Shown in pieces: positions 24,501-35,509 of a stretch of 64,000 nt of DNA; within the stretch, counting starts at the first letter, position 1, and each line of letters opens with the position of its first letter. This DNA comes from Eunapius fragilis. Taxonomy: Eukaryota > Porifera > Demospongiae > Spongillida > Spongillidae. The notes beneath the pieces are model-generated. The model saw nothing but the letters and a program-made list of their open reading frames with translations. It searched no databases and was not told the DNA's origin. The DNA lies in the NCBI GenBank assembly GCA_963681505.1, contig OY811971.1:5245408-5309407 (forward strand). The letters are read 5' to 3'. A program made the position numbers and the translations under genes.

Positions 24501-26129
24501 ATTCTGCTCCTGTATATTTCAATGCGTTATGTTAATGTCTCTACGTTCTTCTGGAAGGTTTCCAAAGGCCACAACTAACGAGCTCAACCCCATAAATGTT
24601 GTTTGGACCCCAGTACTTTATCTCAGAACATAGTGTCTAGAGGGTAAAACCCTACCCGGAAATGGGGTACTTCGTTCTGCTTTTATTTTTTTATTTTTTT
24701 ATTTTTAAATAAAAAAACAGCCTATACTTTCTCACCTGCTTCCGATGGAACTTATCAATGGTGTATACAAAGTGGGGAGTGAAATTATGTTCACAATTAC
24801 ACCACGCGATGTTTCGAGCTGGTTGCTAATTAGAACACGATTCAAAAGTTAACGTAATTTTGGTATTTGGGATCCTAGTAATCCACCCGTAATTTTGCAT
24901 GTGCGATGCAAACCGTTGCATGCATCGTTATCACATGATGGTATGAAAAACGCGCAGAATTTAGCTAGGCACTGGGAAATTCGCGCGGTTTTATACCATT
25001 TTTCAATTCATGTTTGACATCGTTCGGGACAAACGATCCGCGGTAGCTTTTTTATTGCTTCTCATGCATACAAAGTTAAAAACACCTCTTTGTGCAGCAT
25101 ATAAAGAGCGCACTAACGGGTCGTGTTGCTCATAATCATTGTGTTGTCAAAGCCCTTCAGACTGATCTAGATATTGAGCTATTAGAGTTCATATGCAAAG
25201 TGCATCTTATTGCAAAAAAAAAAAGTGTACAGGTCACGGTTGTTTGCGGTTGGAAACTTGGTTTATAATTAGAATATTACGGTATACCTGTCTATATATG
25301 TGAAGAAATGCCTCCTTACAGACACCTTAAGTTTCAAACCTCATAACTCCTCAGAACGGCTATAAAAGTATAAATATATAATTATAAGTATAGAATACAA
25401 CACAACACTTCAACCTCTTATTTATAAATTATAAATGAGCACGCATTCTTTAAATTGCGCAGCAAAGCGTATGAGCGTATGCGGGTGTGCGCTAATTATA
25501 AAATACTTTCTAATGCGTGCATCGCCATGTGGCAGCGCATTGAGCTGCTTCAGTGTTAAGAGTGTATCTGATATATTCAAGCCTCTGGACAAACGCGAAA
25601 CTTCGAGGACAGAAGGTATATCAGTTTCCGCGTTCTTCATGCAGTATGTCCAGCCATGCATGTCCCGATTTGAGCATATTCAATGCTCGACAAACACTGA
25701 TATAACGCTTGTGTAGGCATAGGCGTCCACTCAATGGGGTATGCCCACCCTCCCAACAATAGAACTACTAATCGAGTCAATGTTTTATTTTCTTGAATCG
25801 TGCATCTACCTGTTAATTTAAGCTTCCGCTCATCACGGTCAGTCGGTTACATTCCCTTCCCACCCCCGCCGTGATTGGGTTCTTGTCTTAATTTGCTCCC
25901 TTCCCCCTGCGGTGGAATATAAAAAGAGCGTAGGTAGTGTTCGCCACCCGCGAGTACCGATCGCGGTTGTCTTGAATATACAGCAAACAGGAATGATAAT
26001 TATATAAACACACCTGATTCCAAAAGATCTTCAGCTATCACTCTATACTACTAGCGCTTCGTTTATTCAACAAACATGCTCCTTACGAAGGAAAACAACT
26101 GTTTTATCCAATTAAGCGGATTTCTGGTA

Positions 26130-28025
26130 TAGTCGCCAGTGCGGTTGCATGGTCTCTCGCCACGTATGGTTGGACTGTTCGCCACCCCCCTGTATTTCGT
26201 TGTTACGTAGCGCTTGGAAGATGGATTGTAACACAACATTGCTTAACCAAGTTATCAAGTATGTAGCAGCTTTTAACAACCCCAGGAAAGCTTCACTTTG
26301 TGATTGTAGCATTTAGGAAGGCGACCGTTCATTCATAAACACTTCATTTACCACCAAAATTGTACGTACATCTAAGGATTGAAGTAGATGTATCTGTGTT
26401 TCATTATAAAATGATAGTGTCACGTACCAATATTAATTCCCTTTGCAATCTAAGCTAATGTTATGGTTGTTGAGAATATTAATAAGTTCTATAGGAATAC
26501 ACAATCATAGGTGGGGCCAAACTTCCATTTGCAGAGTATCCTATCAGTACAGTTAGGCCCTCCTTGTCACTCTCTTTGGACACTTCCAAAAAGTTGTTAT
26601 AATTAACTGGCCCCGAAACAGCACCCCCTTTCTTGGCAAGAAGATAGTGATTCATCAAAGATGAAACACCATGCGGATTTAAGAGGACATCTCCAGCCCT
26701 TTCCACTTCAACTTGTATGTCTCTATATCAGCAAACCACTTGCGAATATGAGCCTCTGTTACCGTGGCCCTTCCACCAGTTAATGTTTCAGGGAACCTTT
26801 CTGTCAGCTGAGGGTTGCGATGCAGAAACCCATAAAACCAATATTTTCCAGGCCTATCGTCAGTAAATGGAGTTTTCCTTTCATCCTCTTTTACAACCTT
26901 TTGCACAATATCCAATAAATCATCACGATATAACGGAAAGCCGCATTTGAGCAACTTGAATTGATGCAAAAGGTTGTTAACAATGCCTCCTCAGCCCAAG
27001 TGAGGACTGGATTAGGACCCATCTGCCTTCCTTCAGGACTTCTACCAGAAAGTTTGTCACTCGGAGTGTAAAACTGGTACACCAAATTGTTTAGATGCAG
27101 CATAACAAGTCATACGACCCTCACTCACTTCATTCAGAGCTGAATCCATGCTCTCAGCTGAATACTTCAATAATTCTCGTTCCATTACAGAACACTACAA
27201 TATGATTTTTTTTAATGTATTACTTCATTGACAAGTGCATGTATAGAAGGATAAAATGCATGCAAGCATATGTAAGCTAGGTCTAAATTCAAGATAATCT
27301 TCTCTGTATTTGCAAAAGTAGTTGCACTCTCTCCTGCTAAGCTTGCTGAATGATGAGAACAGCAGATCAGGACACAACAAGTCAAGTAGGCTATATGCCT
27401 ACATTTAAGAGTAGGATTTTAGCTGAAATGACCGCATGCAGAATGAGACACAGCCCATGCATGTACCACTATGGCGAACACTCCTCCACAACATACACAC
27501 CACAAACACTTAGCACACAAGGTATAGGAAACATTTGGGAGCCTAATGGTTGAAAATTTAAGCCAAAAGACAAATTTGATGAGGTAGGAGTAGTCGCCAC
27601 TCCTGGCGACTACTACTTACGAGCGTAAATTCCGTTGGAGTGTTCGCCACCCTCACTAATTCAGTCTCGAGTCATAAGGTTTCTTTTAAAACAAAGCTAA
27701 GTACATTGTACAGAAATAACTACTCTTCTATAATAGCACGATTTTACGCCAATCTGTGCTACATCCCTCACTAACACTCACTTGCACCAATAAAACCCGC
27801 CAGCAATTGTGCGGTGTTTACCGCGCCATTTTACCTAGAAATGAGGTAGCTAACAACTTGGTATTATTATTTTGCAAAAACGTTAATACTTGAACAATGT
27901 GCCGTAAACCCCGAGTCCCAGGAGTATTACTTCCATTTTGTGCCAAGACATACAAACTTTAGGTAAGCCCTAGCGCCACGTCTGAATTAAAGGAATTGTG
28001 GCGAGCACTCCTCCACTGGCGACCA
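26130..28025 (-). mobile_element. pogo/Tigger-like DNA transposon, degenerate
   Basis: The ends are TAGTCGCCAGTG (26130) and CACTGGCGACCA (to 28025), inverted, each flanked by TA, as expected for the Tc1/mariner-pogo superfamily. A second inverted block (CTCGCCAC) lies 20 bp further in. Related TTCGCCACC motifs at about 26178 and 27634 and a perfect hairpin at 27589-27614 may be subterminal transposase-binding repeats. Inside, on the minus strand at 27100-26480, are broken pieces of a transposase. The rest of the interior has no coding signal. Confidence 0.7.
26479..27150 (-). pseudogene. pogo/Tigger/Jerky-type transposase remnant
   Basis: Reading from 27103 downward: YQFYTPSDKLSGRSPEGRQ, then GPNPVLTWAEEALLTTFC, then KTPFTDDRPGKYWFYGFLHR followed by NPQLTERFPETL. 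This last is the CENP-B-type HTH signature (RPGxxWxxxFLxRxPxLxxRxPE). After a frameshift near 26690 it continues DKEGLTVLIGYSANGSLAPP, the start of the DDE domain (family pattern KExxTVLxxxSAxGxxxPPM). The catalytic DDE triad is not complete and the frame is broken at least once. It is non-functional as it stands. Confidence 0.7.
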
Positions 28026-28044
28026 TACCTGACACTACCCTATA

Positions 28045-28333
28045 CAGTGGCGTATCCAGAGAGGGTGCTCCGGGTGCTTGAGCACCCCCCTCGGCCATAG
28101 GTCCTACCATACATAAATTCATAACTTTTCGGGCCGCGTTTTATAATAATAGCTGTACGCTTGCGCTGCCTATTGATACCCGTATGCATGAACTCTACTA
28201 TATCCCGGTCCTCCTGATACGCGATCATACCCCCCACTTTTCGTATCAGGCCAGAAGCCGGCAGCACCCCCCCCTTCTCGTATCGGGCCCGACCTTTAGC
28301 ACCCCCCTCGCTGAAATCCTGGATACGCCACTG
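28045..28333. mobile_element. hAT-like non-autonomous element
   Basis: Ends with perfect inverted tips CAGTGGCGTATCCAG (28045-28059) and CTGGATACGCCACTG (28319-28333). The interior has G/C-rich subterminal repeats (AGCACCCCCC blocks). The tip resembles the CAGxGGCGxATCCAG type common in hAT elements. No 8-bp flanking duplication is evident; only ATA is shared at both edges. It starts 20 bp after the pogo-like element. Confidence 0.7.
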
Positions 28334-28998
28334 ATACAGATGGAAGTAATGAAGATGCCTGTTCCTTTATGTAGCACCGGATCTGGTAAACAGCATGCAA
28401 CATGTACCATCTAGAAACGTCGACCGCTTGTCTGACCATAGATAGTATAATACATGGATTGGAAACGCTGTACATTAATACGTACGTGACGTCACTTCCC
28501 GCGTCTACTCCGTGACTCGTTTTTGAGGCGTTTGAAATAGTTGTGAGTTTTGTCAAACAGGGTTTCGTTTAGGTGTTGTCATTTTAACGTACATCAGATA
28601 ATCTGTGGTACCAACAAGAAGGAAGGTAATTGTATGTCTACGTATCATATTAGGACACGGTCCTAGACCGCCCATGTATTTGGTTGTGTAATTTTCCTCA
28701 TTGAACACAAGAACTTTAAAACACGTCTTATGTCCTGTCACTTACTGTATAGCAGCAAGTATTGCTCTGGGGCATTTTTAAGGCTTGAGAACGATTGCAC
28801 GCGAAGTTAGAGCCTAGCATACGCGTATTCTGTGATACAAATGATCACTATTTGTGTGATTTTTTTGACGAAACCTTTACAATCCACGAACTACAAATTA
28901 TTTGGTATAGATGTACAATGACCCTAGAGTTGTTCAGTTGGCTTATCAACATTTAAGCGGTCGTTTCTATTGCAGCTTCTACTATTGTGTGATCTCCA

Positions 28999-29169
28999 AT
29001 GCCACGTAAATTTCGTCTGGGCCTGCCCAGAAAGAACGCGGAAAGAAAGGCTCAGAACTGTAAAAAGGCTATCGGCATTAACAAGAAGGGAAGGCCTAGT
29101 ACTAGTAACCCTTCGTCCTCCAATACAGAGGAAAGTGCACTCCGAATAACACCCGTAGACATTCAGTAG
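28999..29169 (+). CDS. small basic ORF, function unknown (56 aa)
   Basis: An ATG in a reasonable context (ATCTCCAATG) opens 56 codons beginning MPRKFRLGLPRKNAERKA and ending in a Ser/Thr-rich segment. Nine of the first 28 residues are Lys or Arg, suggesting nucleic-acid binding or the N-terminus of a transposon protein. There is no homology I can name, and it could be the only open part of an element. From 28334 to 30165 nothing else gene-like was seen. Confidence 0.25.
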   Translation: MPRKFRLGLPRKNAERKAQNCKKAIGINKKGRPSTSNPSSSNTEESALRITPVDIQ

Positions 29170-29329
29170 ACTGTATAGTTTACGGAAGTCGAAACGCGCA
29201 TGAAACTCCGTAATCTCTCTCGTTTCCAATCCATGTATTATACTATCTATGGTCTGACTCTGTGTCTCCTGACACTTGCCGATCACAGAATACGGAGATA
29301 TTCGAGAGGCTTCGGAATGAAATCCGCGG

Positions 29330-29445
29330 TGGGCAGAAATTTAGAAATGGGGCAGAGATGGGGCAGAAATTTAGAAACGTGGCAGAAATCTGGAAATACG
29401 ACAGAAACCTGGGAAATACGGCAGAAATCTTGAAATTTCGTACGG
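29330..29445. repeat. degenerate tandem repeat
   Basis: About five imperfect units of the form GGCAGAAATTTAGAAATGGG / GGCAGAAATCTGGAAATACG. It has no recognised role. Confidence 0.65.
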
Positions 29446-30127
29446 GCTATGAAGTCGTGTCGGACCCCTCAGGGTCAAGTAGAGTATAAACACCGACATT
29501 GCTACAGCCCTGATTAAAGTTATACAGTGTTCGATCGCGAAAGGCTCTAGCTGAGGAGGAAAGCTAGCTCTACGTTTGGTAGCACTATTAATAATTGTTA
29601 ATGGTTAATTTCATTCATTGATTCACGCTTGATCTACCATCCGTTCTGAACTCGTGATGTTGATTGAAATGTTTAATGAGATTTAATGGCAGTGACGCTA
29701 AGCGTGTTTGTATCGCCGACCTCCTTTGTACTCCCCCACAGCATTACAACTGCATTACAACTGTTCATGACACGCTAACATTCCAATTTAATTGCGTTCA
29801 CTGAGCGATAACCAAAAAGCTAACCAGGTGGTTTATTTTGTTTTCACTCATTGTATGTAGTACCCCATAACCATGATAACTGATCAGGGTGAAGTCAAAA
29901 GTACAACTCTTCAAATCTATTTCACTTTCCTTAATTATGTTAACTTAACAAATATACCCTCATGCAGTTTGATTATGAAACATGTATAATACATGAAATG
30001 ACAAATGATTCCAAATGGTGCATCTGATACACACATTGATGTGCGTATGCTTGTATTCAAATGGTTGGACATAAGGATGGCACAGCGTCAGTGTCACAAT
30101 GTGCCGGATGTTGTAGACATATTGGGT

Positions 30128-30173
30128 AGATTTCTGAATATTCTATACATAGATTTCTGAATATTCTATACAT
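30128..30173. repeat. 23-bp perfect tandem duplication at the stop codon of membrane-protein gene 1
   Basis: AGATTTCTGAATATTCTATA plus CAT occurs twice in a row. The stop TAG (30168-30166) of the minus-strand gene falls in the second copy, so this duplication sets the C-terminus ..YWSEDV. Its paralog at 39211 lacks the duplication and reads on for about 15 more residues. Confidence 0.8.
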
Positions 30174-31919
30174 CCTCTGACCAATAGCCATCTGAGTATG
30201 GCAGGGAACGATCAGTCACTTTCTCTTCTACTGCCAGTGATGACGGTTGGTGCAGTGAATCCAGTTGGCTTTCAACAGAAAGGAAAATAGCATGGTGGGA
30301 TGTCAGTGTTGGTTTGAAGTCAGGATCAATTTTCTGAGAGAAAATTGCATAATTATACCCGCCCATGAGGGTGAAAATGATACGACCTACCTCAATATTT
30401 GAGCATCCTAATGACTGGAGGTCACGTGACCTGTGAAGAAACAAATGGTACAATACAATAGAGTAACCCAATACATCACTGCATACCTCTTCAGAGCCAT
30501 CTTGTGCCTTTGAATGAATCTGCTTACAATAGCAGTGACCAAGAAGAGCAGAGCAAATGAGATGGTGGCCATAATGCTAATGGCAACATAACCAGGAATA
30601 CACCTAAAGAACGTGCATGTTGTTTTGAGATTAGTGCTCAGACTAGATGGTGTGATATCCACATAGGATGCTGTCATATCCACATGAGAGGGTGTGATAT
30701 CCTCAAAAGATGGTATCATATCCACATGTGTAGTGACCATAACGTGTGTGCCTGTGGTTGCTATGTATGACAAAGGCAATGAAGAAAATGAGGGCAAGTT
30801 TGAAGGAGAGGAATGCTCGTAGCTGCCTTGGTTGTTTGATGTTATTAGTTGAGAAGGTTGTATTTGAGGTGCCGGTGTGTAGGAAACTATCAGAGCTGTT
30901 GAGATGGTCCGGTCCCCAGAACTGGTAGGTTTAATCAAGTAGGAGGGACTTGTGTAAGGCAACTGAACAACACAACTTGTTGGACGCACAAAGTATCGTT
31001 GCTTCGATGAATCGTAACGAACATAACAAGCAGAAAAGTAACAAGTGGAGTTAGGTGTTGCAGCCACACCAGTCAATGTAGTAGAATCTGTCCCTGTCAG
31101 TACATCTTGTAAACTCACTGGAGAGGCTGTGATGGCCTAAATCGTCACATGGTTAAAAAGTAAGTTCTCACATGCAGACAAACTAGCCCTTAAGTGTGCA
31201 GTAACATGATTCATGCATGTCCTTTTAGCTTTAATATCATTAATTAAAGAAAAACGAAGCTTACGACATAAGAAAAGGCAATCGCTAGACATGATAGTAA
31301 TCTTGCTATGCAGATACCCTCATGCATGTGGTCACCAACCTAGTGTGGTGCACTTGATGGCTATTGGTAAAATATGCACGCGACTTCATACAATATATGT
31401 ATTATTATTATTATTGTTATGCCTTTGGGAATAAGTAGATGCCAAATTAAACACTAGCGAGGAGATACTTGCACGACGATCGAGGCATAACACAGGGATA
31501 CAAACCGTCTTATCGCTATCTAATATGAGGTCAGATAGTATCATGTAGGGGTGTAACCACACCACGTGTTACTTACTGGTGGTCCACTTGGGTTGATGCA
31601 TGTGTACTCTAGACCCATTACGTACACGAGCTGCTTTATGTTCCAAGCCAGAACCAGTTTATCGGTGTTGCACGTTGGCATGGTAAGCGCGTCAGTAGGG
31701 TTGGTACTCGCTGGAAGTGCACAGTACAATAATTAAAGTACTATATCAGTCGAATATCGCTGGTATGGTAGTGCGCCTTTTTTTCCCCAAAGCTTGCACG
31801 CAGGAATTGCGCATATACCACTTACCATTTCTACAGCTGGCACTAAATCCTCCAACCATCGAGGTCCGATTGAGAGAGCTTAGCAGAAGCAAGGCCAGTC
31901 GTATGATGTCTGAACGCAT
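30166..31919 (-). CDS. type I single-pass membrane protein, local family member 1
   Basis: Exons: 31919-31826 (ATG, signal peptide MRSDIIRLALLLLSSLNRTS), 31710-31577, 31136-30487, 30430-30391, 30333-30166; all GT..AG and in phase. The mature ectodomain starts with a Cys-containing block (MPTCNTDKLVLAWNIKQ..GLEYTCINPSG), then a second Cys block (TPNSTCYFSACY, PTSCVVQLPY), then a Ser/Thr/Pro-rich stalk with four near-repeats of HVDMTASYVDITPS. A hydrophobic helix near YVAISIMATISFALLFLVTA follows, then RFIQRHK as a stop-transfer and a cytoplasmic tail KIDPDFKPTL..SVESQLDSLHQ..DGYWSEDV. The protein is about 360 aa. No domain family is recognised. The layout suggests a glycosylated cell-surface receptor or adhesion protein. 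Two paralogs lie nearby. Confidence 0.7.
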
Positions 31920-32039
31920 TGCGTTATTGATCGATGGAGAGGCGTGCCTTACAAATAAATTTCATTACACCCTATTAGCTCATACATGTAATACCTAGAC
32001 ATCATTCTCACACCTTGCTTCCTAGCTGCACCTGCAATA

Positions 32040-32185
32040 TAACCGGACGCAGTTCAGGAAGGGTATATAGTGCGATGGGAGGGGGGGGGGGGGGGGGGTG
32101 CCCCGATTTTGAGTCGTGAGGGGCATGGATCCAAGGTGTAGCTGAAGGGAGCTAGCGGGGGGGGGGGGGGGGGGGGGGGTGTCCA
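32040..32185. repeat. two G runs about 57 bp apart
   Basis: About 20 G at 32079-32099 and about 25 G at 32156-32180, in a region with no gene. From 31920 to 34432 no gene is supported: a 131-codon open frame at 33496-33891 (+) has no recognisable motif. Confidence 0.8.
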
Positions 32186-32451
32186 CTGCATGGTGGAAGA
32201 CCAATGGACACTAGCTCTTACAACACAGCTTGCAGATCATTTTTCAAGACCACCATTATACTAAGGTAACAGTATAAGACACAGAAAAGTACACATAGTG
32301 CTTGTGAACCTGCATGTACTAAGGAACTCCCTTAACTGATGCCCGCAAGCTATGCTAGACTAGAGAGGTAATTTTTAAAACATTGCCGGGTACATCAAAG
32401 GGTTGTTATATAAGCATGGGGGCGGGTTGCTACTCTTGGTTGTTTTATAAC

Positions 32452-32552
32452 CGTGAAGGGCATTCCCGCTAAGTCAACGATGGCTTCCAATCGAAGGCCA
32501 AATAGGGTCCATTCCGTGAGTTTGCATCCGCAAGCAGAATCAGTACATCGAC
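32452..32552. repeat. dispersed repeat of about 100 bp (copy 1)
   Basis: Similar to 38302-38402 in the same orientation. Shared blocks are GGGCATTCCCGCTAAGTCAA / GGCATCCCCGCTAGATCAAC and GCAAGCAGAATCAG / GCAAGCGGGATCAG. The minus strand of both can encode IVDLAGMP. It is perhaps a piece of an unidentified transposon. Confidence 0.6.
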
Positions 32553-34432
32553 TATAGGGCTCTTTCATCGCGTGATCTGTAGTAGCAATCATGTGTGATA
32601 TTAGTTGACGTATTAATTTATCCGCCATATATTGGTGCTCGGGTATTCGGCTCTTTTAAATGAAAAGCAGGTCAAAGCTGTCTTGGTATGCAGATAGCTC
32701 GCCTCCAGATGAAAAGGCTCGATAATCGAAAGCACTAGTGGGCTAGATCCGTTATCATCTGCATGACTTCAATTCGTTGGACCATAGATTGAAGAATATT
32801 AAACGCTGAGATAATTAGAAATGATCCGCCCGACGTGACACATTTGGTAATAAATTATTTGGAGATACCGAAGAGCCGCAAGTATCAAAACCTTAGTATA
32901 CATGTAAGTGCGTTATACCTTCAACTGATCATAGTAACTGCGTGGATGTGTCTATATGCTATCTAGGTTGCTTTTTCCGTGCACGAGAGGTGTCGAAACA
33001 TATATCAGTCCGTGGACGGTTAAATGAATATAACCCACAAAACTAGAAGACATTTGCACATAACGCGTAACTTTGGTCTACCTTTGACAGTATGCGTTCC
33101 ACACATAAACAGATAAACTCATTCTTAACATTTAAAAGCAAAATTGGACTTTGCTGCGTGTGTCTAACTCACGCACTATGTACCGAAACACGATGGATCC
33201 GCTATAGCTACCTGTTCACCAATCAGTTGTACCCACACGCTGAAGCCCCTTACAGTTAACAGATATAGGTTCGTTCCACAGAGGGAATAATGCAATGTAT
33301 TGCTTATAGAAATGAGTGGTTGGAAGCTTTTCTAAGTTGAAATAAATGTTCCGAAGAGGCTGAAATGACAGATACGGTACCTACGTAGAGTATGCTTAGT
33401 GAATTGCACGAACAATAGTCACTAACCTGAAAAGTAAGACAAGTGGGAGTATGAGTTAAGAATGCAGACGATAACGATTTTTGTGTTGAGTAGCCGTGAA
33501 AGTTGGGAAAAAAGCGTACGCTACAAAAGGGTTAATCGAAACACAGTTCGCTTCAAATAGTCCGCCGCCTGCAATTGACAATTCAATGGATCACGTGACG
33601 CGTTTCATATTTCAATCTATGGTTGGACTGAGATCGAAAAAATGGACGGTGTATACCAACAGTTCAAAGCATATAAATTTCTGGAGGCTTGAATCCGATT
33701 GTTTGTGGATGGGTGAAAGACGTTTACAAACGCACATCGTCTCAGGAAAGTATACTGATGTGACCACAGGACGGGTAAGTATAATACTGGGTGGAAACGT
33801 ACATTATCGCCGGCATCGTCTGCCATTGTCTATACAGGTCCGTCATTCTCAGTCCTTACCTTCAAAGACAACCCCTTTAGGGTTGGTCTGAACAGACTGG
33901 AGAAGCTCATTGCAATTGCATGCTGGCCTGGGTGAAACGTACGAACACATATTGCAGCTGTTCTGTTTTGTTTTACATTGAACTGCCGCTAGAATCCAAG
34001 TACATGCAAAACAGCAGCACACTACACTTATTATGGTTTTGTTCTTGCCGGTTAGCTGCGCACCGTCTTTCCGAGACGTACCTATAGTAGGAGCCGCTCA
34101 ATGCATGTCGCTGTTACTTTTACCAGGAAGATACAGTGAAGGCAGCTAATCTGGGTCAAATTCACTGTGCAGTGACTGTGCTGGTTTACCCTTGATAAAG
34201 AGCAGGGAATATATCCGAGCGTTTAGAAGTGACGCTGAGTCTTTGCATATGCGACCAATTGCAGCCCAGGAAGCGGTTATTCTTTCGTCTTTGTGACAAT
34301 ACTAACTCGTATTCCCCACAATTGGTTCTTACCTTATATATAGATATCTTGTACAATTTTATACCCTTGCCTACCATAGACTAAACACTGGTCGACAACA
34401 CAGACTGACAGACATTTCAGCCGAGCAGTAAT

Positions 34433-34831
34433 ATGGCGGACACGATAAGGTGAGTATACATTTACATATTTTGTCTTGCAATCTTGAAATAGCTCTATAT
34501 ACAGGGTGATTGGAAAGTCGTCAACTGGAACATGCCAGTGATTAATTTTCAGGGTTCACAATCTGCCCTAACAATGGACCCTTTTTGCGCGACTTTCCAA
34601 TCACCCTGCATATCGCTTATCGATCGGTGTGATATTATGAACCTATCAATGTCCCCCCCCCCGTACAGGCTTAGGTGGGAGATATCATATTGCGTTATTT
34701 CACTCCGGGCTGTCCAACCCTGGGGGCAATTTGACTATCAGGCCTATACCATACGCGCGCGGCAGGGGGATGGATGTGGACCTGTCACGGAGGAAAGTGT
34801 CGGAGTAGAATGTCCTACCGGGCTGACATAG
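34433..34831 (+). CDS. small two-exon gene model, unknown function
   Basis: Exon 1 (34433-34449, MADTI plus two bases) has the start ATG inside TAATATGGCGGACA, which matches a YY1-type AANATGGCGGC site. It ends at a consensus donor AAG|GTGAGT. Exon 2 (34669-34831, after TACAG) continues in phase to a TAG, giving about 59 aa: LRWEISYCVISLRAVQPWGQ then FDYQAYTIRARQGDG and VECPTGLT. The phase match and strong start context favour a real gene. I do not recognise the protein; the tail faintly resembles an FnIII C-terminal strand. More exons downstream are possible. The 219-bp intron contains a mariner-like MITE. Confidence 0.35.
34499..34612. mobile_element. mariner-like MITE (about 110 bp)
   Basis: Inverted tips CAGGGTGATTGGAAAGTCG (from 34502) and CGACTTTCCAATCACCCTG (to 34609) are perfectly complementary. 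TA lies immediately left, and CATA right. CAGGGTG tips are typical of Tc1/mariner-derived MITEs. It lies in the intron of the small gene model at 34433-34831. Confidence 0.85.
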
Positions 34832-35509
34832 AAGTTATCAATAACCCCACAGAGGTCTGCAGAAGCCATGATATGTTGGCATAGGTGTCGGTCACACTGA
34901 GAAAAGCTCTGCATGGACACTACTGACCTTTATAGGATATCCTAAGATATCAACATTGGCAGAAATACAAGATACAGGGTGTGTGGTCACCTCACCAATC
35001 AGTAATCTCGATTCTGAAGACATAACACCAAAGTGATGTTGAATCTGAAAATGTTAATGGGAACAACTATTTTTAGTAGCACTCTGTACATGCACTCAAT
35101 AATGCAGTAGATATGACACAGAATTAGGTGATGTCACCACTCAGAAATGATAAATATTATAATTATCGTGCAACATTTTCCAATTAAAAGAATAATGATA
35201 GCCAACGTCACTATTTGATTATTTTTGTACCTTTGGGGTACATACTCTCTAGTGCTATTCAATTGTAAGTAAAACAACAAGTGAAACAGCTTTCAATGCG
35301 AAAAAGGCTAGGCAATGCTTTCAATGTGAGACAGGCTAGGCAATGCTTTCAATGTGTGCCATACTTATTTTACAATCATCATAGTATAAGCAATAGGCAA
35401 GCAGACTTCTAGTAATCTATAAACGAGGGCTAATAGCTGCCAATAACAATAGTCAGATTGTGAGGTTTTCTATGCAGGGTAAATTTGCTATGTATGAACT
35501 CACTGTTAC

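Noticed and set aside
25422..25716. Overlapping open frames of 79 and 93 codons on opposite strands
   Set aside because: Neither resembles a protein family, and no splice sites or homologous copies support them.
33496..33891. 131-codon open frame on the plus strand
   Set aside because: No recognisable motif, no splice or start context, and a competing frame on the other strand. It could be chance in a moderately AT-rich region.
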